From JANLQX01 sp031423635 (lineage in GTDB: Bacteria > Actinomycetota > Acidimicrobiia > Acidimicrobiales > JANYDT01), in assembly GCA_031423635.1 (NCBI GenBank), contig JANPFX010000053.1, forward strand, positions 1-8,913: 8,913 bases of DNA. Direction: 5' to 3'. Shown here in pieces: positions 1-5,925 of the stretch. The notes below the pieces were generated by a model. It was not told the DNA's origin and ran no database searches. It saw nothing but the letters and a program-made list of their open reading frames with translations. The position numbers and the translations under genes are program-made. Positions within the stretch are counted from its first letter, which is position 1, and each line of letters opens with the position of its first letter.

Positions 1-414
1 TTCGTCGGCAAGTGGCACACCGAAGGAACGTCGTTCGCCGACGGGCAGAAGCCGGATGACCCTCGTGCATCGGGTGTGTCATGGACGAGCGACGAACACT
101 ACGAATGGCTCCCCGGAGGATTCTTCCTTCTCCATCAGTGGAACGCTCTCGCCGGAACCCGAGAATTCAAAGGCACCGAGATCATTGGTCATGACGAAGC
201 GGCCGGCGGATACTTCACCCGGTTCTTCGACAACGCTGGCTTCCATCCCGAGTACACGGCGACCGTCGACGAAGATGTCTGGAAATTCGCCGAGCCATCG
301 ACCCGAGCCACCCTCACTGTGCGAGATGGCGGCCGCCAGATCGAGCACGTGTGGGAATGGCGTCAGGGCGACGCATGGCTGCCGCTGTGCGAACGAACGG
401 CGACACGCCGGTGA
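1..414 (+). CDS. DUF1579-like protein, 5' end outside the window
   Basis: Frame 1 is open from the first base and reads FVGKWHTEG at the window edge, so the start codon lies upstream and probably only a few residues are missing. The pattern of WHTEG, then EWLPGGFFLLHQW, then EIIGHD, then a C-terminal WEWRQGDAWLPL strand matches DUF1579-type proteins, which are small single-domain beta-barrel proteins of about 150 residues and unknown biochemical role. An internal ATG at base 76 would cut away the conserved first strand and is unlikely to be the true start. The stop TGA (412-414) overlaps the GTG start of the next gene as GTGA, so the two were probably co-translated. No signal peptide can be judged because the N-terminus is missing. 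The family call is from remembered motif patterns, not a search. Confidence 0.78.
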   Translation, partial: FVGKWHTEGTSFADGQKPDDPRASGVSWTSDEHYEWLPGGFFLLHQWNALAGTREFKGTEIIGHDEAAGGYFTRFFDNAGFHPEYTATVDEDVWKFAEPSTRATLTVRDGGRQIEHVWEWRQGDAWLPLCERTATRR

Positions 415-707
415 ACGCCGACCAGGAACTCCAAGACCTTGTCGATGAACGCGTACGTGCCGTACAGATGAAAGACGTCACGGCGATTCGGGCCCGGCCA
501 GCCGATGACGTGATCACCTTCGACGTGCTGCCGCCACTGAACTCTCGCGGCAGTGCCGGCGCCGTGGACCACATGCAGAACTGGTTCGACGGCTACGACG
601 GACCAATCGACTTCTCCGTGCACGACGTCAACATCACCGCCGAGGAAACCATCGGCTTCTGCTCATTTCTCTACCACGTCGGCGGAACACTGAAGAGAAG
701 GCGATGA
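411..707 (+). pseudogene. SnoaL-like/ketosteroid-isomerase-fold protein, 3'-truncated
   Basis: The GTG at 411 overlaps the previous stop (GTGA), which fixes the likely start; no Shine-Dalgarno is visible, so translation would depend on coupling. The 98 residues show the start of a SnoaL_3-like cone fold: a helix DLVDERVRAVQMKDV, then the strand DDVITFDVLPPL, a MQNWFDGY helix, and strands ending FLYHVGGTLK. Family members normally continue with a T/SG turn, a DMWVRAT strand and a final WRITHEH strand, for about 140-150 residues. Here the homology stops at GGTLK (about base 695) and three Arg codons precede a TGA. The missing part includes core sheet strands, so the product is probably non-functional. 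The next gene starts two bases after the stop, which suggests a deletion joined the two genes. An ancestral role with the DUF1579 partner is unknown. Confidence 0.75.
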
Positions 708-708
708 G

Positions 709-1059
709 ATGCCCAAATACGAAGTGAACGAACATGCTGTGGCCTACGCCCGCCACCTCATCGACGCCCGGCGCTACGTGATCCGCAGCAAATGGCAGGA
801 GGCACAGCCCAGCGCAAAAGACCAGAACACCTTCTTGAAGTCTCACGCCTGGGACGAGTACGCGATGTGGCACCTTGGGCTGAAGGTTGGAGCCAGCGAT
901 GAGACCAAGAACCGGTACGCGTTCGGGTTCGGGGACCTTCGTCGCTTGCACCGCTCGGGCCTGATCGCCTGCATCTACCGTGCCGCCGAATTCGACCACA
1001 AACAAGTCGAGCTTGCTGCCCATGAACTGCTGCAACTCCTCGACCAGAAACGCCAGTGA
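709..1059 (+). CDS. Small conserved hypothetical protein (116 aa)
   Basis: ATG at 709 is preceded by an AGAAGG Shine-Dalgarno-like stretch at 696-701, and codon use is strongly GC-ending through the whole frame. The protein is soluble, charged and mostly helical by eye: it begins MPKYEVNEHAVAYARHLIDA, has a central DEYAMWHLGL motif, then GFGDLRRLHRSGLIA, and ends with an amphipathic helix (VELAAHELLQLL). I recall similar short actinobacterial proteins of the same length and start, but know no established function or named domain. There is no signal peptide, membrane segment or metal-site signature. The gene appears complete. Its upstream neighbour is a truncated SnoaL-like gene whose reading frame ends two bases earlier, so it may now be read from the same transcript. 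Confidence 0.82.
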   Translation: MPKYEVNEHAVAYARHLIDARRYVIRSKWQEAQPSAKDQNTFLKSHAWDEYAMWHLGLKVGASDETKNRYAFGFGDLRRLHRSGLIACIYRAAEFDHKQVELAAHELLQLLDQKRQ

Positions 1060-1179
1060 CCTTTCCTGGGCGCCACTTGGTCTGCGATTCGACTCCTCAT
1101 TGGACCTTGACGCAACGGCGAATGACGCAGAACGGAAAACGGAACAATGGCCTGGGCCTGTCGTACCGAAAGGATGCAC

Positions 1180-1773
1180 ATGCCCGAACTGCTCGTAGAT
1201 CTCATCACCTCCCTTGACGGATACGGTGCCGCGGACGGCTGGCCGGGCTTTTGGGGGCTCGAGGGACCCGAATATCTCGCTTCGCTGGAGGCGGATCCGT
1301 CGGCCGGCGATATGGTCCTTATGGGCGCAAACACGTACCGGCTGATGTCGGGTTTGGCTGCTGGCGGTGAGCCGGGGACCGACGGATTCGCCGGCTTGTC
1401 GAAGGTGGTGTTCTCAAGCTCCCTGAAGAAGCCTCTGTCGTGGCCGAACACGCAGCTCGAGTCCGGCGACGCGGTCGCCGTCGTGCGGGAGATGAAGTCC
1501 CACGGCACCATGTCGATGCGCACCATGGGCAGCCTGACTCTGTGCCGTTCACTGTTGCGCGCCGGGCTGGTGGACCGCTTCCGAGTGACAGTGTTTCCGG
1601 TCATCACCGGCAGCACCGGTCGAGAGCGCATCTACGACGGCTATCCCGATGTTGCGTTGGGCATGATCATTAGCCGGACGTTCGACGACCGCATCCAGCG
1701 CCTCGAATACGCGCCTCGAGTGCTCGAAGGTCCACCCGTCACCGCAGCGGGTCCTAGGTCGTTGCCGGGTTGA
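1180..1773 (+). CDS. Dihydrofolate reductase family protein (RibD C-terminal domain)
   Basis: This 197-residue protein has the RibD_C/DHFR-like NADPH-binding fold. It opens with a first strand and SLDGY (residues 11-15), followed by MVLMGANTYRLM (46-57), the KVVFSS strand (75-80), MRTMGSLTLCRSLL (113-126), a catalytic-fold core LVDRFRVTVFPVITG (130-144) and GRERIYDG. Family members reduce unknown substrates; true folate reduction is unlikely because this subfamily is distinct from FolA. ATG 1180 is chosen because AAAGGA at 1169-1174 gives a 5-base spacing and the protein then starts at the first conserved strand; ATG 1147 and ATG 1174 are in frame but have no suitable ribosome site. The gene stands 120 bases after its neighbour, a gap in which I see nothing. 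The C-terminal 15 residues after LEGPP are low-complexity and may be a late extension. Confidence 0.88.
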   Translation: MPELLVDLITSLDGYGAADGWPGFWGLEGPEYLASLEADPSAGDMVLMGANTYRLMSGLAAGGEPGTDGFAGLSKVVFSSSLKKPLSWPNTQLESGDAVAVVREMKSHGTMSMRTMGSLTLCRSLLRAGLVDRFRVTVFPVITGSTGRERIYDGYPDVALGMIISRTFDDRIQRLEYAPRVLEGPPVTAAGPRSLPG

Positions 1774-1836
1774 AACCAGACGACGGGTCCAGCGACCGTA
1801 CGGCCGACAAGCGCAGTTGCGGTAGCGAGGGGGAAC

Positions 1837-1853
1837 AACACTCCTAAAGTGTT
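1837..1853. promoter_or_regulatory. Inverted repeat upstream of the VOC gene
   Basis: AACACT and AGTGTT form a perfect 6-bp inverted repeat around a 5-base AT-rich spacer (CCTAA), in an otherwise GC-rich gap between the reductase stop and the VOC start 65 bases downstream. The size and spacing suit a dimeric helix-turn-helix operator, but no clear -35/-10 pair accompanies it, so the assignment is weak. It could also be chance. Confidence 0.25.
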
Positions 1854-1917
1854 CGCCAAGTTCCAAAGATTCTCGTGGTGGTGTTTGCGCTCCGAAAAGA
1901 TCGGGCACATGCTGCTC

Positions 1918-2319
1918 ATGACAGACACCACCAAAGCCGAGACCACTGTGACAAACATTGGCGTCGCCATGTTCAGCGTCGCCGATCAGGACGTCGCCCT
2001 GTCGTTCTACACAGAGAAGCTCGGCTACGAGGTGCGGGCCGACATGCGTTTCGGCGAGAAGAACGAGATGCGTTGGCTCGAGGTGGCGCCCCCCGGATCG
2101 ACCGCACGCCTGGCACTCAACCCTCCGATGGGCGGCCAGCCCGGCGGGGGAGGGATCGGGGTCGAGACCACCGATGTCCTTGCCGAGCACAAGCGCCTCA
2201 GCGCCCTCGGGGTGGACGTGGATACCGAGCCGATGCGAACCCCCGGGGCTCCACTGATGTTCATGATGCGCGACCCCGACGGCAACAGCATCGCCGTCGT
2301 GGAAGCCCCCGCACTCTGA
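1918..2319 (+). CDS. VOC (glyoxalase/bleomycin-resistance fold) protein
   Basis: A 133-residue single-chain VOC protein with the expected paired beta-alpha-beta-beta-beta modules: first module VTNIGVAMFSV (11-21), DQDVALSFYTEKLGYEV (23-39) and MRWLEVAPPG (51-60); second module GIGVETTDVLAEHKRLSALG (79-98), then the closing MFMMRDPDGNSIAVVE (114-129). The C-terminal Glu in the AVVE strand is the usual second-module metal ligand position. Such proteins are metal-dependent lyases, dioxygenases or drug-binding proteins; the substrate cannot be told here. Start choice is not firm: ATG 1918 gives the usual short MTDTT leader, ATG 1909 is three codons earlier, and neither has a good Shine-Dalgarno. 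A GTG at 1849 is also in frame, but the added residues look non-coding. Confidence 0.88.
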   Translation: MTDTTKAETTVTNIGVAMFSVADQDVALSFYTEKLGYEVRADMRFGEKNEMRWLEVAPPGSTARLALNPPMGGQPGGGGIGVETTDVLAEHKRLSALGVDVDTEPMRTPGAPLMFMMRDPDGNSIAVVEAPAL

Positions 2320-2495
2320 ACCCGTACCTCGGCGTCCCCCGTTGACAGGGCACCTCCGATATGCGCCGCTGCCGGGCGGTACTGGGGTGATCGACTGGCG
2401 AGTTCTTGTCGCGTGGAGCGCTGATCGTTGGCGAGCCAACGTCTACCCCGGTCTCGATTGAGACTGGGTCGACGTTCAGTTGGCGGAGGCGGGAA

Positions 2496-2527
2496 TATTG
2501 GGTGTCGAAACTATTGGGTGTCGATCG
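2496..2527 (+). repeat. Two tandem 16-base units
   Basis: The 13-base core TATTGGGTGTCGA occurs at 2496-2508 and again at 2512-2524, so the unit length is 16 bases. The second copy is also the left arm of the palindrome at 2516-2543, giving three copies of GGGTGTCG in the region, two direct and one inverted. The arrangement resembles an iteron or operator cluster, but no adjacent replication or regulator gene supports either. Confidence 0.7.
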
Positions 2528-2543
2528 GTGCCGACCGACACCC
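2516..2543. repeat. 28-base imperfect palindrome (hairpin)
   Basis: Left arm GGGTGTCG-A-TCGG pairs with CCGA-C-CGACACCC across a central TG, giving 12 of 13 pairs with a single A/C mismatch. As RNA it would form a strong stem, but no U tract follows on either strand, so a classic rho-independent terminator is not supported. It lies about 200 bases after the VOC stop and 100 bases before the VOC fragment. A protein-binding site or remnant of a mobile element end are other options. Confidence 0.6.
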
Positions 2544-2645
2544 GCACCCGCGGCCGGGGAGCAGTCCACCCGACCCCGAAGACTCATTCAAACCCCTGCC
2601 TCGCGGTGAGCTGCTAGGTCGAAGGAACACGGACGTTCATAGGGT

Positions 2646-2795
2646 GACTTCCTCGACACCGTGATCGGCATTCCCGATTCTCGGGCGGAGATTGTGATGT
2701 TGCGTCTGTCCGATGGAGGTACTCGGCTGGAGCTTTCGAGCTTCGTCAGGCCCGACCATCAACTCGGATCTTCCGCGGCGATGGCCAACGAGCTC
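2646..2795 (+). pseudogene. Internal fragment of a VOC-family gene
   Basis: About 50 codons in one frame read DFLDTVIGIPDSRAEIVMLR, then DGGTRLELSSFVRPDH, then AAMANEL, which is the recognisable middle of a VOC protein: the end of module one and the linker to module two. An in-frame TAG stands just upstream (2640-2642), and homology ends at MANEL, after which the frame continues with Arg/Pro/Ser-rich non-conserved sequence. Both the first strands with the N-terminal metal ligand and the entire second module are missing. This subtype differs from the intact VOC gene at 1918, so it is not a simple duplicate. It is a relic with no likely product. Confidence 0.65.
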
Positions 2796-2902
2796 GTCGT
2801 CGTGCTCGGGGTAACGCCTCAATCAACCCGGCATGACGGCCGAATGCTCGGGCCGATCCCGTTCGTCGTGAGCCCGTACGTGAGGCACCGGACGTCGTCG
2901 AT

Positions 2903-2919
2903 ACCGCCGGGCCGGCGGT
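2903..2919. promoter_or_regulatory. 17-base palindrome before the DUF427 promoter
   Basis: ACCGCCGG and CCGGCGGT are perfect inverted arms around one central G. The right edge is 6 bases from a candidate -35 box (2925-2930). The position would suit a regulator binding site, but GC-rich palindromes arise easily by chance in DNA of this composition. Confidence 0.3.
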
Positions 2920-2924
2920 CGGTG

Positions 2925-2954
2925 TTCACACCGCGGCTGGTGATGTCCTATCGT
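2925..2954 (+). promoter_or_regulatory. Candidate promoter for the DUF427 gene
   Basis: TTCACA (2925-2930) and TATCGT (2949-2954) are separated by 18 bases and match sigma-70-type boxes at five of six and four of six positions. Transcription would begin near 2961, leaving a leader of about 50 bases that carries the GAGGAG ribosome site. It is the only good pair in the gap before the gene. Confidence 0.45.
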
Positions 2955-3010
2955 CGCCCGAACGCACAGTCCGCACACTCCGCGGACGACCCCGAACCTG
3001 AGGAGCCACG

Positions 3011-3820
3011 ATGGCCGTCGATCTCGAGAACATGCGAATCGAACCCGACAACCCGCAGGCCACTGCCCCGTTCGACGTGCGCGTCGAGGCATGCCCGCGA
3101 CGGCTGCGAGTGCGCTTTGCCGGCGAGGTCATCGCCGACACGACCGAAGGCCTGTACCTGTTCGAACGTTCTCACCTGCCCGTGTACTACTTCCCGAAGA
3201 CCGATGTCCGCATGGACCTCCTTGTTGCCACCGACCACACCACGTACTGCCCTCGCAAAGGCGACGCGTCGTACTGGTCGATCGTTGTCGGCGGCCGCAC
3301 TTCGAACAACGCGGTGTGGGGCTACCCGACCGTGTTCGAGTCCTGCCCCGACATCACTGGCTATGTCGCCTTCTACTGGAATCGCGTCGACGAGTGGTTC
3401 GAGGAGGACGACCAGGTCTTCGTGCATGCCCGTGATCCGTACAAGCGCGTCGACGTGATGTCGTCGTCGCGTCACGTCCAGGTGAAGGTCGGCGGCGTCG
3501 TCGTGGCCGACACGCAACGTCCGCGCCTGCTATTCGAGTCCGGCCTGCCCGTCCGCTACTACATCCCCAAGCTCGACGTCCGCATGGACCTACTCACCCC
3601 GACCGCGACGCGCACGGCCTGCCCGTACAAGGGCGAGGCGGTCTACTGGGCGGCGACCATCGACGGGCGCGTCATCGAAGACATCGTTTGGGGCTACCCG
3701 GCTCCTATACCCGAGATCCCCAAGATCGAGAACCACCTGTGCTTCTGGAACGAGCGGGTCGACGAGATCGTCGTCGACGGCGTCGTCCAGGAGAGGCCCG
3801 TCACCATGTGGACGCGCTGA
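3011..3820 (+). CDS. Tandem DUF427 domain protein
   Basis: GAGGAG at 3000-3005 lies 5 bases before ATG 3011. The 269 residues contain two copies of the DUF427 fold. Copy one (about residues 33-128) has RFAGEVIADT, YYFPKTDVRMDLL, CPRKGDASYW and VWGYP; copy two (about 153-252) has KVGGVVVADT, YYIPKLDVRMDLL, CPYKGEAVYW, VWGYP and CFWNERVDEIVVDG. The shared C-P-x-K-G-x-A-x-Y-W signature is the hallmark of the family. Single-domain proteins of about 95-130 residues and double-domain ones both exist; biochemical function is not established. No signal peptide or membrane segment is present. The gene is probably monocistronic, with its own promoter and a convergent NAT gene 50 bases downstream. I see no terminator hairpin in that gap. 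Confidence 0.93.
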   Translation: MAVDLENMRIEPDNPQATAPFDVRVEACPRRLRVRFAGEVIADTTEGLYLFERSHLPVYYFPKTDVRMDLLVATDHTTYCPRKGDASYWSIVVGGRTSNNAVWGYPTVFESCPDITGYVAFYWNRVDEWFEEDDQVFVHARDPYKRVDVMSSSRHVQVKVGGVVVADTQRPRLLFESGLPVRYYIPKLDVRMDLLTPTATRTACPYKGEAVYWAATIDGRVIEDIVWGYPAPIPEIPKIENHLCFWNERVDEIVVDGVVQERPVTMWTR

Positions 3821-3870
3821 CGTGACGAGCCCTGTGTAGGTGCTGCCTCAGTCATCGTCCCCGCCGAGAC

Positions 3871-4773
3871 TCATCGCGCGTACCGTTTTACGTACGCTTG
3901 TTGTTGTTGCGCGGCTTGCCATCTTTGATGCGCGGAAACCGTTTGTTCCCATAGCCGGTCGGTTGTTCCCGGCGGGCTTGCTTCGAAGGTCAGTCCGAAC
4001 AGATCGCTCAATGCCGAGAACCACGTGCGACGGTCTTCCAACGCGACACCGGTGTTGGCATGGCTGCCGATGCGTTTGACGATGAGACCGTGGATCACGT
4101 CGACGCCTGTGGCGTCGCGTGTTTGTGCGACGCCGAGCTTGACGAAGCCGGAGTCGGGTGAGGTCGATAGCCACTCGTGTTGGGTGGTGAGCAGTGCTGG
4201 GTCGGGTGCAGCGGTGCGCCACGCCATGCCGGTGAATCCGCCTGTTCGGTCGTGGAGGAGGTGCCAATCGCGCTGCGTCGAGTCGGTGTTCTTTCGGAGT
4301 TCGAGCTCGAAGGGACCTTGGCGTACCGAAGTGGGTCGTAGCGGGATTGGTTGGTGAAGCGCGTCGCCGAGGCCGACGTCGACGTACCAATCGCCACCGG
4401 GGTTGTCGTCGGTGACCAAGTCGGCCACCGTTACCACGAGGTGGTTTCCGGCATCGGCAGGCGCTGGTCCCGCAGGCCCATGGACACCGCCAGCGTGGAG
4501 CGCAACTCGGTAGCCGAGTGCGTGCAGGAGCGCAGCGAAGGCACCGTTGAGGTGGTAGCAGTAGCCGCCGCGATGTTGGAATGCGATGCGCGTGGCTGCG
4601 TCGTGCGGATTGATGCCCCACCGCTCTCCGCCGTGGATCCACAGCGTCTCGTACGGGATACGTTCGACATGGCGACGATGGAGTCGCGTCAATGCTTCGG
4701 CTGAGGGAGGCTCGGCTTCGAGCGAGAGGCGGCGCAAATAGGCTTCGAGCACTGGGCGCTCCAACGGACCCAT
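3871..4773 (-). CDS. nat: Arylamine N-acetyltransferase
   Basis: This 300-residue cytosolic enzyme transfers acetyl (or propionyl) groups from CoA to arylamines, hydrazines or related acceptors by a ping-pong mechanism. The catalytic triad is visible: Cys72 in RGGYCYHLNGAF, His111 in AGNHLVVTV and Asp132 in GGDWYVDVGLGD. N-terminal helices (YLRRLSLEAEPPSAEALTRL) and the HVERIPYETL motif are also typical, and the length is usual for bacterial NATs (about 260-300). ATG 4773 starts the protein at the expected point. There is no Shine-Dalgarno, but a TATCGT box ends 6 bases before the ATG, which fits a leaderless message. It converges with the DUF427 gene. A truncated paralogue lies 3 kb away on the same strand; this is the intact copy. 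Confidence 0.95.
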   Translation of the reverse strand: MGPLERPVLEAYLRRLSLEAEPPSAEALTRLHRRHVERIPYETLWIHGGERWGINPHDAATRIAFQHRGGYCYHLNGAFAALLHALGYRVALHAGGVHGPAGPAPADAGNHLVVTVADLVTDDNPGGDWYVDVGLGDALHQPIPLRPTSVRQGPFELELRKNTDSTQRDWHLLHDRTGGFTGMAWRTAAPDPALLTTQHEWLSTSPDSGFVKLGVAQTRDATGVDVIHGLIVKRIGSHANTGVALEDRRTWFSALSDLFGLTFEASPPGTTDRLWEQTVSAHQRWQAAQQQQAYVKRYAR

Positions 4774-4779
4774 GCGAGA

Positions 4780-4785
4780 ACGATA
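4780..4785 (-). promoter_or_regulatory. Candidate -10 box for a leaderless NAT transcript
   Basis: Read on the - strand, TATCGT ends 6 bases before the NAT ATG (4773), so transcription would start at or next to the start codon. The same hexamer is the proposed -10 of the DUF427 gene. No good -35 hexamer is found 17-18 bases upstream, which lowers confidence. Confidence 0.3.
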
Positions 4786-4892
4786 CCCGTCACGCGGCTG
4801 CCTGCGCTCTCGCGCGACGCGGCGAGATCGGTCTGGATCGCTGTGGACTGCGGCGTCTTCTCGGTCCAGTTCGTTGTCACGGAGCCGGTAGG

Positions 4893-5085
4893 CGCGCTAC
4901 AAGACGGAACTCATCCACCGGCGCACCTGCAGCGCATCGATGACGTCGAGATCGCCAGCCTCGAATACGTCGACTGGTTCAACCACCGACGCCTCCACTC
5001 CGCCTGCAACATGACGCCACCCGCCGAATTCGAACAGCACTACTATGCACACCTACGAGCGAGCCAGCTCGTCCAAACCCCATAA
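4893..5085 (+). pseudogene. C-terminal remnant of an IS3-family transposase (OrfB)
   Basis: The frame containing RYKTELIHRRT (4895-4927) and a second frame with IDDVEIASLEYVDWFNHRRL (4936 on) together match the extreme C-terminus of IS3-family OrfB, the DDE integrase-fold transposase. Between them (about 4928-4936) one base is missing relative to the expected WRSIDD, so the remnant is frameshifted as well as truncated. An in-frame TAG lies just upstream at 4889-4891. All catalytic acidic residues lie upstream of YKTELI in the family and are therefore absent. The protein would end HLRASQLVQTP at the TAA 5083-5085. It cannot be active. Confidence 0.85.
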
Positions 5086-5115
5086 ACCTCCCTACGCAGA
5101 ATCCAGGGCGATTCA
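4893..5115 (+). mobile_element. Right end of a degraded IS3-family insertion sequence
   Basis: The transposase remnant is followed, within 30 bases of its stop, by a terminal-repeat-like stretch at 5087-5115 ending CCAGGGCGATTCA. IS3-family right ends commonly finish with a closely similar GGGCG(G/A)TTCA, so 5115 is the likely outer boundary. No matching left end (TGAA start) was recognised upstream, and the 110 bases between the NAT start and 4893 show no transposase homology. About 220 bases remain of an element usually 1.2-1.5 kb long. Confidence 0.7.
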
Positions 5116-5144
5116 GGTTCAAATTTCTCGGGTTCAAACTTCTT
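5116..5144 (+). repeat. Two 14-base near-identical direct repeats next to the IS end
   Basis: GGTTCAAATTTCTC (5116-5129) and GGTTCAAACTTCTT (5131-5144) differ at 2 of 14 positions and have a 15-base period. The first begins exactly where the IS3 right end finishes. They lie 83 bases before the VOC start at 5227 and just before a TTGACA hexamer (5145-5150), so they could be regulatory, or host sequence that served as the insertion target. Confidence 0.5.
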
Positions 5145-5226
5145 TTGACACTCCGCTCCCATCGGCCCGGTTTCACTGGCTCATGAACGGGGTACCTACA
5201 GTGTCCTTGTCTCATGGAGGACGATG

Positions 5227-5706
5227 ATGCTCGCGAAAAACACGATTTGCCTGTGGTACGAAGGCAGCGCGGAAGCGGCTGCCCAGTTCTACGCCGAAAC
5301 GTTCCCCGACAGTGCCGTTGGTAGGACGCTCCGTGCGCCGGGCGACTATCCGGATGGTAAGGAGGGTGATGTCTTAACCGTTGAGTTTACGGTGCTTGGA
5401 GTTCCGTGCATTGGTTTGAATGGCGGCGCGGCGTTCAAGCACAGTGAGGCGTTCTCGTTCCAAATCGCCACAGACGATCAGGCGGAAACCGATCGGCTGT
5501 GGAACGCGATCGTCGACAACGGCGGGGAGGAGAGTGCGTGCGGGTGGTGTAGAGACAAATGGGGTTTGTCGTGGCAGATCACCCCGCGAGCGCTCACGGA
5601 TGCCATGGCAGACCCGGATCGTGCGGCAGCCAAGCGCGTGTTCGACGCCATGATGACCATGAAGAAGATCGACATTGCGGCCATTGATGCGGCGCATCGG
5701 GGATAG
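5227..5706 (+). CDS. PhnB-like VOC protein (3-dmu-9_3-mt domain)
   Basis: A 159-residue protein closely matching the small VOC family that databases label 3-demethylubiquinone-9 3-methyltransferase domain or PhnB-like; the label is historical and methyltransferase activity is not expected. Motifs in order: NTICLWYEGSAEAAAQFYAE (5-24), FPDSAVG, the EGDVLTVEFTVLG strand (46-58), LNGG and HSEAFSFQIAT (72-82), ETDRLWNAI, CGWCRDKWGLSWQITP (105-120), and a C-terminal AAAKRVFDAMMTMKKIDIAA helix. GGAGG at 5216-5220 is 6 bases from ATG 5227 but only 3 from ATG 5224, so the second ATG is chosen. Relatives are often found near ArsR/AHSA1 pairs, as is the case downstream, but this gene is on the other strand and has its own leader. 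Confidence 0.93.
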   Translation: MLAKNTICLWYEGSAEAAAQFYAETFPDSAVGRTLRAPGDYPDGKEGDVLTVEFTVLGVPCIGLNGGAAFKHSEAFSFQIATDDQAETDRLWNAIVDNGGEESACGWCRDKWGLSWQITPRALTDAMADPDRAAAKRVFDAMMTMKKIDIAAIDAAHRG

Positions 5707-5735
5707 CCATAGTTGGTGGTCGATCTCGGAAGCGC

Positions 5736-5897
5736 TCACGAGGCGCAACGGACCACAATCCAAATGACCACACCGAGGGCAAGTGATCTCATGAAAACCA
5801 TGACGTGCAAACAACCGGTGGCCCGTGCGATCAACAACCCGGAGGGCAAACCGCCGACCAGATCGTCAAGGCACAAGATGGAGAAAACAGCGACCTC
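5736..5897 (-). other. Short hydrophobic open frame, possible membrane-protein remnant
   Basis: One - strand frame is open for 53 codons between two stops and reads VFSILCLDDLVGGLPSGLLI followed by VMVFMRSLALGVVIWIVV before a TGA at 5736-5738. The second half looks like a membrane helix. There is no convincing start codon at the 5' side and no ribosome site; ATG codons near 5790 would give only about 20 residues. It follows the broken reductase gene in the same direction, so it may be the tail of a gene fused by the same deletion. I do not recognise a family. Confidence 0.25.
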
Positions 5898-5925
5898 TCA
5901 CACCTCGCAGCGGGATGGAACGAGC

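Larger units (their letters stand above)
2320..2645. other. Gene-free stretch
   Basis: I find no convincing gene on either strand. Open frames here are short, lack ribosome sites and resemble no family I recognise. Apart from the repeat and palindrome at 2496-2543, nothing structured was seen. A weakly coding-looking + strand reading (about 2340-2456, with VIDWRVLVAW) ends in a stop and is not supported further; the stretch may be decayed coding sequence. Confidence 0.5.

Noticed and set aside
1079..1107. A tRNA-like T-arm string (GATTCGACTCC) after the small conserved gene
   Set aside because: The flanking bases do not pair as a T stem, and no anticodon arm or acceptor stem could be found upstream.
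1549..2439. A 296-codon open frame on the - strand
   Set aside because: It lies antisense to the reductase and VOC genes, whose frames carry clear family motifs. It has no recognisable domain or ribosome site and is a by-product of high GC content.
2661..3458. A 265-codon + strand frame running from the VOC fragment into the DUF427 gene
   Set aside because: Only its first 45 codons show homology. The rest is out of frame with DUF427 and is rich in Arg, Ser, Thr and Pro as expected of a shadow frame.
3848..4642. A 264-codon - strand frame overlapping the NAT gene
   Set aside because: The composition is dominated by Arg, His and Pro, and it shares the strand with the clearly real NAT in another frame.
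5145..5202. TTGACA at 5145-5150 as the promoter of the PhnB-like gene
   Set aside because: No acceptable -10 hexamer occurs 16-18 bases downstream; a TACAGT at 5197-5202 lacks a -35 partner. Left unassigned.
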